DNA from: an uncultured Selenomonas sp.
GTDB lineage: Bacteria > Bacillota > Negativicutes > Selenomonadales > Selenomonadaceae
Direction of reading: 5' to 3'
Length of the DNA: 9,939 nucleotides
Assembly (NCBI GenBank): GCA_947097535.1
Contig: CAMURM010000033.1
Coordinates: 1 to 9,939 of the forward strand
Part shown: positions 1-7,438 of the stretch, piece by piece
Position numbering within the stretch: the first letter of the stretch is position 1
How the letters are laid out: the number at the start of each line of letters is the position of its first letter
The notes under the pieces: generated by a model
Seen by the model: only the letters and a program-made list of their open reading frames with translations
Databases searched by the model: none
What the model was told of the DNA's origin: nothing
Program-made: the position numbers and the translations under genes

Positions 1-752
1 TCGGCTCGCACGGCTCGCGCTACCCGTACTTCCCGCTGCTCATCAAGCTCATCGACGCGCACGACGATCTGTCGGTGCAGGTGCACCCTGACGACAGCTA
101 TGCCTTTGAGCATGAGGGCGAGTACGGCAAGATGGAGATGTGGTACATCCTTCAGGCGGAGCCCGGCGCCGAGATCATCTACGGCTTCAAGAACGAGATC
201 TCGCGCGAGGAGTGCCGCCGCCGCATCGAGGAGAACACGTTGCTCGACGTCTTGCAGCGCGTCAAGGTGCAGGCGGGCGACGCCGTCGTGATCCCGGCGG
301 GCACGGTGCATGCCATCGGCCGCGGCATCCTGCTCGCCGAGGTTCAGCAGAACTCGGATACGACGTACCGCGTCTACGACTACGCGCGGCGCGGCACGGA
401 CGGCAGGCCGCGCGATTTGCACATCGACAAGGCGCTCGACGTGCTCTCCTTTGCGCCGCCGCAGTGCGTCGTGAGCCGCGGCGAAAAGCTTAGCGTCTTC
501 GCCGAGTATGAGATGACGATCGCCGCGCGCACGGAGCTTTTTTCCGTCTACCACTTCGCGCTGCAAGGGCGCTGCCATCTGCAGGCGGGGCGCGCGAGCT
601 TCCAGTCCCTCGTCGTCCTCGAAGGCACGCTGGAGCTTTCGTGGGCGGGCGGCGAGGAAATCCTCGAGAAGGGTGACTCGTACTTCATTCCGGCGGCTTT
701 CGGCGACTATATGCTGCGCGGCGAGGGCGCCTTCCTGCTGACGGAGATTTAA
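1..752 (+). CDS. manA: Mannose-6-phosphate isomerase, class I (5' part missing)
   Basis: Zinc enzyme interconverting mannose-6-phosphate and fructose-6-phosphate in the cytoplasm, feeding mannose into glycolysis or supplying GDP-mannose synthesis. The frame is open from base 3 and ends at TAA 750-752, giving 249 visible residues; the family is usually about 315, so roughly 65 N-terminal residues lie outside the window. Visible class I features are SVQVHPDD at fragment residues 24-31 (Gln and His metal ligands), GKMEMWYIL just after it (Glu ligand), PAGTVHAIGRG (second His ligand), and the following QQNSDTTYRVYDYAR segment of the active site. The length and architecture match the short Bacillus-type enzymes. 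The C-terminus ends in a plausible natural position, but the stop codon overlaps the left end of a palindromic repeat, so the repeat may have supplied it. The GTG at base 75 is internal and not the start. Identity is confident from the motifs. Confidence 0.95.
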   Translation, partial: GSHGSRYPYFPLLIKLIDAHDDLSVQVHPDDSYAFEHEGEYGKMEMWYILQAEPGAEIIYGFKNEISREECRRRIEENTLLDVLQRVKVQAGDAVVIPAGTVHAIGRGILLAEVQQNSDTTYRVYDYARRGTDGRPRDLHIDKALDVLSFAPPQCVVSRGEKLSVFAEYEMTIAARTELFSVYHFALQGRCHLQAGRASFQSLVVLEGTLELSWAGGEEILEKGDSYFIPAAFGDYMLRGEGAFLLTEI

Positions 753-916
753 GGAACCACTGATAAATTCAGCCACCCATCTTCACGCATCTGCGCTGTC
801 CTCTCGTCGTCGACAAATCCTCGACGTAGCACCGCTACGCCTCTGGTTTGTCTCCTAGATAGATACAGCGCATCTGCGCAAATCTGGGCGACTTCATTTT
901 ATCAGCGTTTCCTTAA
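749..916. repeat. MITE-like palindromic repeat, long copy
   Basis: The ends form a 19-bp inverted repeat with two mismatches: TTAAGGAACCACTGATAAA at 749-767 against 898-916. Inside there is a nested palindrome: GACAAA 812-817 with TTTGTC 847-852, CC 819-820 with GG 845-846, and CGTAGC 825-830 with GCTACG 834-839 around an ACC loop. An 11-bp direct repeat, CGCATCTGCGC, occurs at 786-796 and 869-879. A shorter relative lies at 9023-9098, which shows this is a repeat family. No open frame or transposase is present, so if mobile it would depend on an enzyme encoded elsewhere. No convincing target-site duplication is visible. Confidence 0.75.
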
Positions 917-917
917 T

Positions 918-957
918 TCAAAAATGCGCCCCGAAGAGCGGCTCTTCGGGGCGCATT
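918..957 (-). terminator. Intrinsic terminator for the leftward gene 989-2095
   Basis: A perfect 16-bp GC-rich stem (923-938 with 942-957, 3-base loop) is followed on the minus strand by a run of five T. It starts 31 bases beyond the stop codon of the leftward gene. On the plus strand no T-run follows the stem, so it should act mainly leftward. Confidence 0.88.
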
Positions 958-988
958 GCCATGGAGGGGAGATCGGGAGGAAGCGCCC

Positions 989-2095
989 TTACGGTATCCG
1001 GGGCGGCTGGCTGCATACTGCCGTGTGGTGCACGAGGTCTTCGAGGCGCATTTCGACGTCGAGCGCTTCCTTGTGCACGGTTTCCGCCGTGTCGTATTCC
1101 GCGAGGTCGTCCGTTTCGAGCGCCTTGAGGAAGTGCTCCCATGCCGTGATGGAAAGCTCGGTCGACTCGGCGCGCAGCTGGCTCAGATAGCGCGCGCCGG
1201 GCGGCACGGAGAGCGCCGAGAGCTTCTGTTGGCGCTCCTTCAGGCTCGGGATGACGCTCGTTTCGATGAGCTTCTTGAGCCCTTCCTTCTGTGCGGCGGA
1301 CAGGAGCCCCGTGCCGTCCCACGGCATGGCGGTCAGTGCACAGAAGCGCTGCTGCTCCTCGGCGAAGCGTCCGTTGTACTGCTCGACGATGGGCTGCGAC
1401 TCCTCCAGGTAACGCGCGGCGTCCTTTTCCAGGAGCGGCGTGAGGCGGTCGAGGCAGTCGCGGTAGTTCTTGATGTAGGCGACCTGCCAGTGACCGTCGG
1501 CGGCCTGCTCCATGGCGAGGAGCAGCGTCAGCTCTGTCTGCGTGAGCTCGTCCTTCGCCTTGACGTGCGCCGTCGCCGTCGCGCCGTCGCGGTCGATGGC
1601 TTCGAGCGCGACGATCGTGATGTGCTTGAGCAGGCTGCGCTCGAAGAGGCTATCGAAGTCAATGCTGAGCTGGCGCCCTTGCAGGAGCTCGCCGGGCTTC
1701 TGCCACTCACCCGTTTTGATGTAGCCCGCGAGTGACGTGCGCATCCCCGCCGTGACCTGCGGCTTGATGAGCTGGTAGAAGTTCACGGCCTCGCTGCGCT
1801 TTTCGGGCGTCAGCGAGGTGTCGCTTGCGAAGAGGCTGCGCGTGAGGTCGTCGTAGATCCTGCCCGTAGTGAGGCTGACGTTGACGTAGCGCTCGAATTT
1901 CTCGGCGTCGTGCTCTTCCGCCGCTTCTTGAATCTCAGCGAGCGCGTATTCGGGGCTTCTCGCGTGGATGAAGAAGTACCAGAGCACGGAGCCGATGGCG
2001 AGGGCAAAGAAGACGATGACGAGCATCGTGAGCGTGCGGTTGTACGAGCTGATCTTCCTGGCGCGCAGATGCAGGCGCCAAGTGTAATCGTCCAT
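989..2095 (-). CDS. Membrane-anchored protein, DUF2939-like, function unknown
   Basis: 368 residues. The ATG at 2095 is preceded on the minus strand by AAGGAG with a 7-base spacer, which fixes the start. A short basic N-terminal segment is followed by one hydrophobic helix at about residues 21-43 (TLTMLVIVFFALAIGSVLWY), with no signal-peptidase site apparent. The protein is therefore probably a type II single-pass protein with most of its mass outside the membrane. Directly after the helix, SPEYALAEIQEAAEEHDAEKFERYVN resembles the start of DUF2939-type domains (a 'Y.L..i..A...hD...f.ryV' pattern). That assignment is from memory of the pattern and is tentative. The rest is charged and largely helical in appearance, without catalytic motifs I recognise. 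It is monocistronic, with its own terminator at 918-957, and divergent from the hydrolase gene at 2215. Confidence 0.85.
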   Translation of the reverse strand: MDDYTWRLHLRARKISSYNRTLTMLVIVFFALAIGSVLWYFFIHARSPEYALAEIQEAAEEHDAEKFERYVNVSLTTGRIYDDLTRSLFASDTSLTPEKRSEAVNFYQLIKPQVTAGMRTSLAGYIKTGEWQKPGELLQGRQLSIDFDSLFERSLLKHITIVALEAIDRDGATATAHVKAKDELTQTELTLLLAMEQAADGHWQVAYIKNYRDCLDRLTPLLEKDAARYLEESQPIVEQYNGRFAEEQQRFCALTAMPWDGTGLLSAAQKEGLKKLIETSVIPSLKERQQKLSALSVPPGARYLSQLRAESTELSITAWEHFLKALETDDLAEYDTAETVHKEALDVEMRLEDLVHHTAVCSQPPRIP

Positions 2096-2177
2096 GTGAT
2101 TTCTCCTTCGAGGGAATGGGGATGTCGCGAGTTTTCCGAAAAATGCTTCTGAATTATCGAATATAAACAGCTATATT

Positions 2178-2186
2178 ATTATAGCA
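2178..2186 (-). promoter_or_regulatory. Possible extended -10 promoter for the leftward gene 989-2095
   Basis: On the minus strand this reads TGCTATAAT, an extended -10 hexamer, about 83 bases ahead of the ATG at 2095. No good -35 box is present at 16-18 bases. The same TGCTATAAT motif stands at three other likely promoters in this window (7439, 8654, 8911), which supports the reading. The A/T-rich block 2155-2190 is the only promoter-like stretch between the two divergent genes and may serve both. Confidence 0.45.
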
Positions 2187-2214
2187 TACATGTCAACGCT
2201 GAGGAGGTGGGCGC

Positions 2215-2667
2215 GTGAAATGGATCAGCCATGAGATCGTGACGGGCGTGGCGGTCTATGCGTGGACGGGGAGCCTCGTGCCGACGGCGTGCGCCATGGC
2301 GGGCGCCGTCCTGCCCGACTGGATCGAGGGCAAGGGCGGCGGCATGCGTCTGCCGTGGCGCGGCATGCTCGCGCACCGCGGCTGGTCGCACTGGCCGCTC
2401 GTCTACGTCCTCGGGCTGCTGGCGCTTGAAGCTGCGGCGAAGGATGGCGCGGCGAGTGCTGCGGGACTCGTTGAGGCGGCGCGCTTCGTCCTCGTCGGTG
2501 CGCTCTTTCACATCGCCGAGGATGCCCTCTGCGGCAAGGTGCCGCTCCTGCACCCGAGGAAGAAGGTCGGCGTGCGCCTCTTTCGCGTCGGCTCTTTTGC
2601 CGAATACATCTTCGCGCTCGTCCTGGTGCTCGCCTTCTATGCCGTCGGGCGCCTGCTTTTATGGTAG
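2215..2667 (+). CDS. Membrane-bound metal-dependent hydrolase, YdjM/DUF457 type
   Basis: 150 residues, starting at GTG 2215 behind a strong AGGAGGT site with a 6-base spacer. Family-type conserved segments are visible: HE near the N-terminus (residues 6-7), AVLPDWIEG around residues 31-39, HRGWSHW around 55-61, and HIAEDALCGKVPLLHP around 101-116. These His and Asp residues are the likely metal ligands of the YdjM/DUF457 (PF04307) membrane hydrolases. Three or four hydrophobic stretches fit an integral inner-membrane protein. The physiological substrate of this family is not established; relatives are annotated only as putative membrane-bound metal-dependent hydrolases. It runs in the same direction as fbp, 117 bases upstream, with no terminator visible between them, so read-through into fbp is possible. 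The family call is good; the activity is unknown. Confidence 0.82.
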   Translation: MKWISHEIVTGVAVYAWTGSLVPTACAMAGAVLPDWIEGKGGGMRLPWRGMLAHRGWSHWPLVYVLGLLALEAAAKDGAASAAGLVEAARFVLVGALFHIAEDALCGKVPLLHPRKKVGVRLFRVGSFAEYIFALVLVLAFYAVGRLLLW

Positions 2668-2784
2668 TCTTATCAATTATAAAATAAATTTATCGTCGCG
2701 GCGAAGAAAGCAAGGAGGAAAGTGCCTCTGTGACGGGGAAGTTTAACAGGTAGGAGAAGAATTCACCTTTGGAGGGGGATTACG

Positions 2785-4680
2785 ATGGAACAAGGCACGC
2801 AGAAAAAGAAGAACAAGCTCCTCGGGCTTCTCTCGGAGAAGTACCCGACGCTTGAATCCGTCTACGAAAAGCTCATCTATCTGCAGGCGCAGCTCGGTCT
2901 TCCCAAGGGCATCGAGCACTTCATGAGCGATCTGCACGGCGAGTACGAATCGTTCTTCCATATCCTGAACAACTGCTCGGGCGTCATCCGCGAAAAGGTC
3001 GAGTACGTCTTTGCCGACCGTATGACGGACGAGGAAAAGGCGGAGTTCTGCACGCTCATCTACTACCCGAAGGAAAAGGTCGAGCGGCTGCACGCGCAGA
3101 GGAAAGACACGCCCGCCTGGTATCGCGAGAACCTCGCGCGCCTTTTGGAGCTCTCGAAGCTCATGAGCTACAAGTATCCGGCGGCGAAGGTGCGCGGCTT
3201 CATCCCCAAGCGCTACGAGTCCGTCATCGTCGAGCTGCTCTACACGCGCCCCGAGGAGGATACGGCGCAGGCGCAGTACCATCGGCGGCTCTTGGCGACC
3301 ATCGTGCAGATCGACAGCGGCGCGGGCTTCATCGAGGCGTTCTGCGTGCTCGTCAAGCGTCTCGCCGTCGACCGCCTGCACATCGTCGGCGACTTCTTCG
3401 ACCGCGGCAGCCGCCCCGATGCGATCCTCAACATGATCCTCGACTACCACGACATCGACATCGAGTGGGGCAACCACGACGTCATGTGGATGGGCGCGGC
3501 GGCGGGCAGCGAAGTCTGCATCGCGGGCGTCGTGCGCAACAGCCTGCGCTACCACAACACCGACGTCTTAGAGCGCGGCTACGGCATCAGCCTGCGCCCG
3601 CTCTCGCTCTTCGCGACGCACATCTATCCCGATTCGAACGCCATCCGCGCCTCGGAGAAGGCGATCACGATGATCATGCTGAAGCTCGAAGGGCAGCTCA
3701 TCGCGCGCAATCCCGACTTCGAGATGGAGAGCCGCCGCCTGCTCGACAAGATCAATTACAACTCCTCCTACGTCATGCTCGGCGACCGCCGCTACGAGCT
3801 TGAGAGCGCCTACTTCCCGACGATCGACCCGAAGGATCCCTTCGCGCTCTCGGAAGAGGAGGAGCGCATCATCGCCGACCTTAAGTCGTACTTCACTGAG
3901 AGTGAAATGCTGCAAAAGCACGTCGATTTCCTCTACAAGAAGGGCAGCCTCTACAAGTGCTGCAACGGCAACCTTCTTTACCACGGCTGCGTGCCCGTCA
4001 ACGAGGACGGCTCGCTGCGCGACGTCATCTTCGAGGGCAAGGCGTACAAGGGCCGCGCCTACTTCGACTACGCCGACCGCCGCGCACGCCGCGCCTACCT
4101 CTTCCGCGCGCAGGAAGACCTCGACTTCATGTGGTTCCTGTGGTGCGGCAGGACATCGCCGTGCTCGGGGCGCGAGGTCAAGACCTTCGAGCGCTCGCTC
4201 TTAGAGGACGAGAGCACGTGGAAGGAGCCGGCGGATCCCTACTACCGCCTGCTTGATGACGAGGACTTCTGCCGCTCCATACTCGCGGAGTTCGGCCTGC
4301 CCGAGAGCGGTCACATCATCAACGGTCACGTGCCCGTCAAGGTGAAGAAGGGAGAGACGCCCGTCAAGGCGCACGGCAAGGCGATCATCATCGACGGCGG
4401 CTTCTGCCAGGCGTACCATAAGAAGACGGGCATCTCGGGCTTCACGCTGATCTCCAACTCACGCGGCTTCCGCCTGCTCATGCACCAGCAGGTCGCCGAC
4501 GTGCGCCAGGCGCTGAAGGAAAACAAGGACATCGAATCCGTCTCCGAGACGCTTGAGCTGCAGACAAAGCACACGACGCTCGGCGATACGGACGACGGCA
4601 AGGACATCCAGGAGGAGATCACCGACCTCTACAACCTCCTCGTCGCCTATCAGAACGGCGTGATCGAGCCGAAAGCGTAG
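2785..4680 (+). CDS. fbp: Fructose-1,6-bisphosphatase, class III
   Basis: Cytoplasmic gluconeogenic enzyme hydrolysing fructose-1,6-bisphosphate to fructose-6-phosphate and phosphate. The 631 residues are close to the usual 640-670 of the Firmicutes class III enzymes. It is a calcineurin-type metallophosphoesterase, and its metal-site motifs are all visible: SDLHGE at residues 48-53, VGDFFDRG at 201-208, WGNHDVMW at 228-235 and NGHVPVK at 513-519. The segments between these motifs, such as the charged YFTESEMLQKH stretch, are as expected for the class. The ATG at 2785 is preceded by GGAGGGGG with a suitable spacer. The gene ends in TAG and is followed 18 bases later by a strong terminator. 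It may be transcribed alone or with the upstream membrane hydrolase. Product assignment is secure; no regulatory RNA was recognised in its 117-base leader. Confidence 0.97.
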   Translation: MEQGTQKKKNKLLGLLSEKYPTLESVYEKLIYLQAQLGLPKGIEHFMSDLHGEYESFFHILNNCSGVIREKVEYVFADRMTDEEKAEFCTLIYYPKEKVERLHAQRKDTPAWYRENLARLLELSKLMSYKYPAAKVRGFIPKRYESVIVELLYTRPEEDTAQAQYHRRLLATIVQIDSGAGFIEAFCVLVKRLAVDRLHIVGDFFDRGSRPDAILNMILDYHDIDIEWGNHDVMWMGAAAGSEVCIAGVVRNSLRYHNTDVLERGYGISLRPLSLFATHIYPDSNAIRASEKAITMIMLKLEGQLIARNPDFEMESRRLLDKINYNSSYVMLGDRRYELESAYFPTIDPKDPFALSEEEERIIADLKSYFTESEMLQKHVDFLYKKGSLYKCCNGNLLYHGCVPVNEDGSLRDVIFEGKAYKGRAYFDYADRRARRAYLFRAQEDLDFMWFLWCGRTSPCSGREVKTFERSLLEDESTWKEPADPYYRLLDDEDFCRSILAEFGLPESGHIINGHVPVKVKKGETPVKAHGKAIIIDGGFCQAYHKKTGISGFTLISNSRGFRLLMHQQVADVRQALKENKDIESVSETLELQTKHTTLGDTDDGKDIQEEITDLYNLLVAYQNGVIEPKA

Positions 4681-4694
4681 TGGGCAGGAAATGG

Positions 4695-4747
4695 AAAAAG
4701 GGGCTGTTGCATAAGTCGAACCTGACTTATGCAACAGCCCCTCTTTG
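4695..4747. terminator. Bidirectional intrinsic terminator between fbp and the HD-GYP unit
   Basis: A perfect 19-bp inverted repeat (4699-4717 with 4724-4742, 6-base loop GAACCT) lies between the convergent stops at 4680 and 4793. Leftward it is followed by five T; rightward by the weaker tract CTTTGTAT. It can serve both transcription units. The arm GGGGCTGTTGCATAAGTC also resembles the ends of some insertion sequences, so an origin as a mobile-element remnant is possible. Confidence 0.88.
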
Positions 4748-4792
4748 TATAGGAAGCACGGATTTCGGTATGTTTCTGTTTTGCGATTGAGC

Positions 4793-5971
4793 TTACAGGT
4801 CGGAATCATCAAGACGCGGATATTCCTTTGTCGGACGCAGCTCCTTGTCGAGGAATACGGCGGGGTCGAGGTTCGTGTGGCGGATGAAGTTCAGGAGCTC
4901 GACATCGTCCATGACATAATGGATGGCGTCGCGGCGGCAGTGCGCGAGGTTCATGCCGAAGGGCTTCCTGAGCAGCTTGCCGTTCTTGTCGGCGAAGGCG
5001 ATGACGATGGGGGCGAGCGTGTGGCCGAAGATGACCTTCTTGACGATGGCGTAGCCGAGAGCCGTCTTCATCACCGTGCCGATGGGATAGACGGCGACGT
5101 TTTCGAAGAAGAGGCGCAGGCGATCCATATCGAAGTGGCCGGGTGAGTTGTACATCATCATCCGATAGACGACATTGGGCTTGTACGCCTTTTTGTAGGG
5201 GCGTACGCTCGTCAGTGCATCATAGACGTCGGCGATGGCGGTGATGCGGCTGTAAGGATGGATGGACTTGCCACGCACATGGTAGGGATAGCCCGAGCCG
5301 TCGAGATGCTCGTGGTGCTGGGCGGCGATGATCGAGAGGATGGAAGCGAGCGGCGATTTCAGAGCTTTGAGCATCTTGCGTCCTTCTGCCGGGTGTGTGC
5401 GGATGGCCTTGAATTCATCGGCGGTCAGGGAACCGGGCTTGTTGAGTATGGCAGTGGGCACGGCGAGCTTGCCGATGTCGTGCAGAAGACCGCCGAGCGT
5501 GATGATCTGCAGCTTGCTCTTGGAATAGCCGCAGAGGTCGCCGAGCATTGCTGAGAGCACGGCGACATTGACCGAGTGGGAGAAGGTGTAGGAGTCGTGC
5601 AGGCGGATGTCCGTGAGCTGCACGAGGTTCTTTTTTTTCGACATGATGTCGCGCACGAGGAGGTCAGCGCATTTTTCCAGGCGATGCACATCGAACTGTC
5701 CGTTGAGCTCCGCATGGCGGAAGGTTTCCGCCACATTGTCGACCGCCTGTATGCGCGTGCGCTCTTCGATGATGTCGGGGGGCGGCTGCAGCTGGAAGTC
5801 CGAGGAAAGAGAGGTGACGTGCAGCTCGGGCACGTGCAGCTGGCGCAGCCGGTAGATGTAGCGATCCGTCAGAGGGGTACCGCGCACGAGAAAGGGAGCG
5901 CCCTTCTCGTTGAAGATGCTCTGCGCCGTTACCATGCCGGTTTTGAGCTGATTCGATTTCAAGCGTATCAT
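4793..5971 (-). CDS. HD-GYP domain cyclic-di-GMP phosphodiesterase (second gene of the pair)
   Basis: 392 residues, probably cytoplasmic: no transmembrane helix or signal peptide is seen. The N-terminal ~60 residues form a small domain shared with the neighbouring paralogue (GMVTAQSIF at 12-20), like the DUF3391-type region often found before HD-GYP. The HD-GYP core spans about 125-310 and carries the expected residues: HSVN at 132, GLLHDIGK with H164/D165/K168, H193 in THPAEGR, H219/H220, and the signature HHEHLDGSGYP at 219-229, then ADVYDALTSVRPYK at 247-260. All metal and GYP residues are present, so hydrolysis of c-di-GMP is expected. A C-terminal extension (about 275-392) follows, ending near LDPAVFL. 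The start is ATG 5971, with only a weak GGGGTG site. It lies 32 bases after the upstream paralogue's stop, so the two form an operon ending at the terminator 4695-4747. Confidence 0.93.
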   Translation of the reverse strand: MIRLKSNQLKTGMVTAQSIFNEKGAPFLVRGTPLTDRYIYRLRQLHVPELHVTSLSSDFQLQPPPDIIEERTRIQAVDNVAETFRHAELNGQFDVHRLEKCADLLVRDIMSKKKNLVQLTDIRLHDSYTFSHSVNVAVLSAMLGDLCGYSKSKLQIITLGGLLHDIGKLAVPTAILNKPGSLTADEFKAIRTHPAEGRKMLKALKSPLASILSIIAAQHHEHLDGSGYPYHVRGKSIHPYSRITAIADVYDALTSVRPYKKAYKPNVVYRMMMYNSPGHFDMDRLRLFFENVAVYPIGTVMKTALGYAIVKKVIFGHTLAPIVIAFADKNGKLLRKPFGMNLAHCRRDAIHYVMDDVELLNFIRHTNLDPAVFLDKELRPTKEYPRLDDSDL

Positions 5972-6003
5972 GCGGAAAACACCCCATTTGGTGCTGGACG
6001 TTT

Positions 6004-7149
6004 CTAGCCTGCCGACTCCTGCAGGAAGACGGCAGGATCCATATTGATGTTGTGGATGAAATGGTAGAGCTCGCTGTCGGAAATGGCGCCTTCGAGCATG
6101 CCCGGCGGTGCATCTTCTAAAGCGAGGTCATAGGATTCATCGAGCAGCTTGCCCTCTTGACTGGCAAAAACACAGACGTTCGGTGTCAGCGTATGACCGA
6201 ACTCGACCTTTTTCACGATGCCGTAGCCCACCTTCATCTTGACAATCGTGCCGACGGGGTAGATGGCGACGTTATCGAAGAAGAGCTTCAGCAGCTCGAC
6301 GTCGAAATGCCCCGGTGAGCACGTCGCCATGATGCGATGGGCGACGGAGGGCGTATACGCCCTCTTGTACGGCCGCACGCTCGTCAGTGCGTCGTAGACA
6401 TCGGCGATGGCGACGATGCGTGCGTAGCGGTGGATCTGCTCGCCCTGCAGGTGGTTGGGGTAGCCGCTGCCGTCGATGCGCTCGTGGTGCTGCAGGGCGA
6501 TGGTCGCGAGCAGCGGTTCGCCCGGCAGCATCTTCTTGATGCGCTGTCTGCCCGCTTCGGGATGTCCCTGCATCACGAGCCATTCGTCGTCGGAGAGATG
6601 ACCTGCCTTCGTGAGAACCTCGTTGGGCACGGTGATCTTGCCGAGGTCGTGCAGGAGACCGCCGAGCGTGAGCTTCAGGAGTGCTTCCTGGGTCAGATTC
6701 ACCAGGGAGCCGAGCAGCGCCGAGAGGATCGCCACATTGACCGAATGGGCAAAGGTGTATGTGTCGTGCATGCGGATGTCCGTGAGCTGCACGAGGTTCT
6801 TCTGCTGCGCGATGATGTCGAGCAGGATGGTCTCGGAAATGTCCTGCAGCGGCTTCGGGTCGAAGGTGCCGTGATCCTCGACGTTTTGAAAAGCCGTTGC
6901 TACATTATGGATGGCGGAGATGCGTGTTCTTTCCTGCACGATATCTTCGGGCGGTGCAAGCTTGAGCTTGGGGTCGAGCGAGGTGACGATTACGCCGTCG
7001 AGACCGTATTTTTGCAGACGCTCGATATATTTCGGGCTCAGCTCCATACCTTTTGTCAGATAGTTGGCGCCGAGCGGGTTGTAGATGCTCTGCGCCGTCA
7101 CCATGCCTTCTTTTAGTTTCTTTATAGGGATATGAATCATTTTGCTCAC
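6004..7149 (-). CDS. HD-GYP domain cyclic-di-GMP phosphodiesterase (first gene of the pair)
   Basis: 381 residues from GTG 7149 (SD-like AAAGGA, 6-base spacer), or 378 from ATG 7140. The ATG gives an N-terminus that aligns exactly with the paralogue's (MIHIPIKKLKEGMVTAQ against MIRLKSNQLKTGMVTAQ), so the start is uncertain between them. The domain order equals the downstream gene: small N-terminal domain, HD-GYP core, C-terminal extension. Core residues are HSVN at 135, GLLHDLGK with H167/D168/K171, H196 in GHPEAGR, HHERIDGSGYP at 221-231, and ADVYDALTSVRPYK at about 249-262. It should hydrolyse c-di-GMP, and no receiver or membrane domain is present. Roughly half of the residues match the paralogue by eye, pointing to an old tandem duplication. 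The gap upstream (7150-7481) holds two structured inverted repeats that may lie in its leader. Confidence 0.94.
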   Translation of the reverse strand: MSKMIHIPIKKLKEGMVTAQSIYNPLGANYLTKGMELSPKYIERLQKYGLDGVIVTSLDPKLKLAPPEDIVQERTRISAIHNVATAFQNVEDHGTFDPKPLQDISETILLDIIAQQKNLVQLTDIRMHDTYTFAHSVNVAILSALLGSLVNLTQEALLKLTLGGLLHDLGKITVPNEVLTKAGHLSDDEWLVMQGHPEAGRQRIKKMLPGEPLLATIALQHHERIDGSGYPNHLQGEQIHRYARIVAIADVYDALTSVRPYKRAYTPSVAHRIMATCSPGHFDVELLKLFFDNVAIYPVGTIVKMKVGYGIVKKVEFGHTLTPNVCVFASQEGKLLDESYDLALEDAPPGMLEGAISDSELYHFIHNINMDPAVFLQESAG

Positions 7150-7202
7150 CTGTCGTCCTTTGATGGATGCAGTGATCCGATTACCATTCTATAGGAACTA
7201 CA

Positions 7203-7234
7203 CGCACAAACATCCGTTTTGCGGACATTGTGCG
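7203..7234. other. Nested inverted repeat (stem-loop 1) upstream of the HD-GYP pair
   Basis: CGCACAA 7203-7209 pairs with TTGTGCG 7228-7234, and inside it TCCG 7213-7216 pairs with CGGA 7222-7225 around a 5-base loop. No T-run follows on either strand, so it does not look like a terminator. It sits 54 bases ahead of the upstream HD-GYP gene and could be part of its leader RNA or an operator. Confidence 0.6.
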
Positions 7235-7244
7235 CCGCCCTTAC

Positions 7245-7298
7245 ATGAAAGTTGCCAATCGGTCTGCGCCCTTTGGGCTTGACCTCGTGGACTTTCAT
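7245..7298. other. Nested inverted repeat (stem-loop 2), possible structured leader RNA
   Basis: Read on the minus strand it folds as AUGAAAGU with ACUUUCAU (8 bp), then CCA with UGG, then GGUC with GACC, then GCCC with GGGC around an AAA loop: 19 pairs in all. The CGA/GAU internal loop could form tandem G.A pairs. The plus-strand arms are 7245-7252, 7261-7264, 7268-7271, 7275-7278, 7281-7284 and 7291-7298. No T-run follows. I did not recognise a known riboswitch. The rest of the gap 7150-7481 shows nothing else apart from the promoter at 7439-7447. Confidence 0.6.
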
Positions 7299-7438
7299 CG
7301 TAAATCAATAGATTTAGGCTGTTTCTCCCGCAGCATGGAGGGAAGCTATCCAGCTATTCTCATGATACTATATTTTGTTACAAAAGGGAAGAATCCTGCA
7401 ATGAATACTCGTATTTTCAGCGAACGCAAGGTTTTCTG

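Noticed and set aside
956..1735. 259-residue open frame on the plus strand
   Set aside because: It is antisense to the DUF2939-like gene, which has a good ribosome binding site, a membrane helix and a terminator. The plus-strand frame has none of these; it is a by-product of high GC.
2668..2784. Leader peptide or riboswitch for fbp
   Set aside because: A tiny GTG frame at 2729 (seven codons) follows an AGGAGG at too long a spacing, and no stable stem or T-run is present.
2743..3555. 270-residue open frame on the minus strand opposite fbp
   Set aside because: fbp is certain from its motifs. The opposite frame has low-complexity Arg/Val/Asp-rich composition typical of antisense shadows.
6337..7116. 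259-residue open frame on the plus strand opposite the HD-GYP gene
   Set aside because: Antisense to a gene with all catalytic residues conserved; no start signal.
7195..7310. c-di-GMP-I (GEMM) riboswitch ahead of the HD-GYP operon
   Set aside because: The characteristic core around GGACGCAAAGCC and the GGTAGC segment are absent, although the location is suggestive. Left as an unidentified structure.
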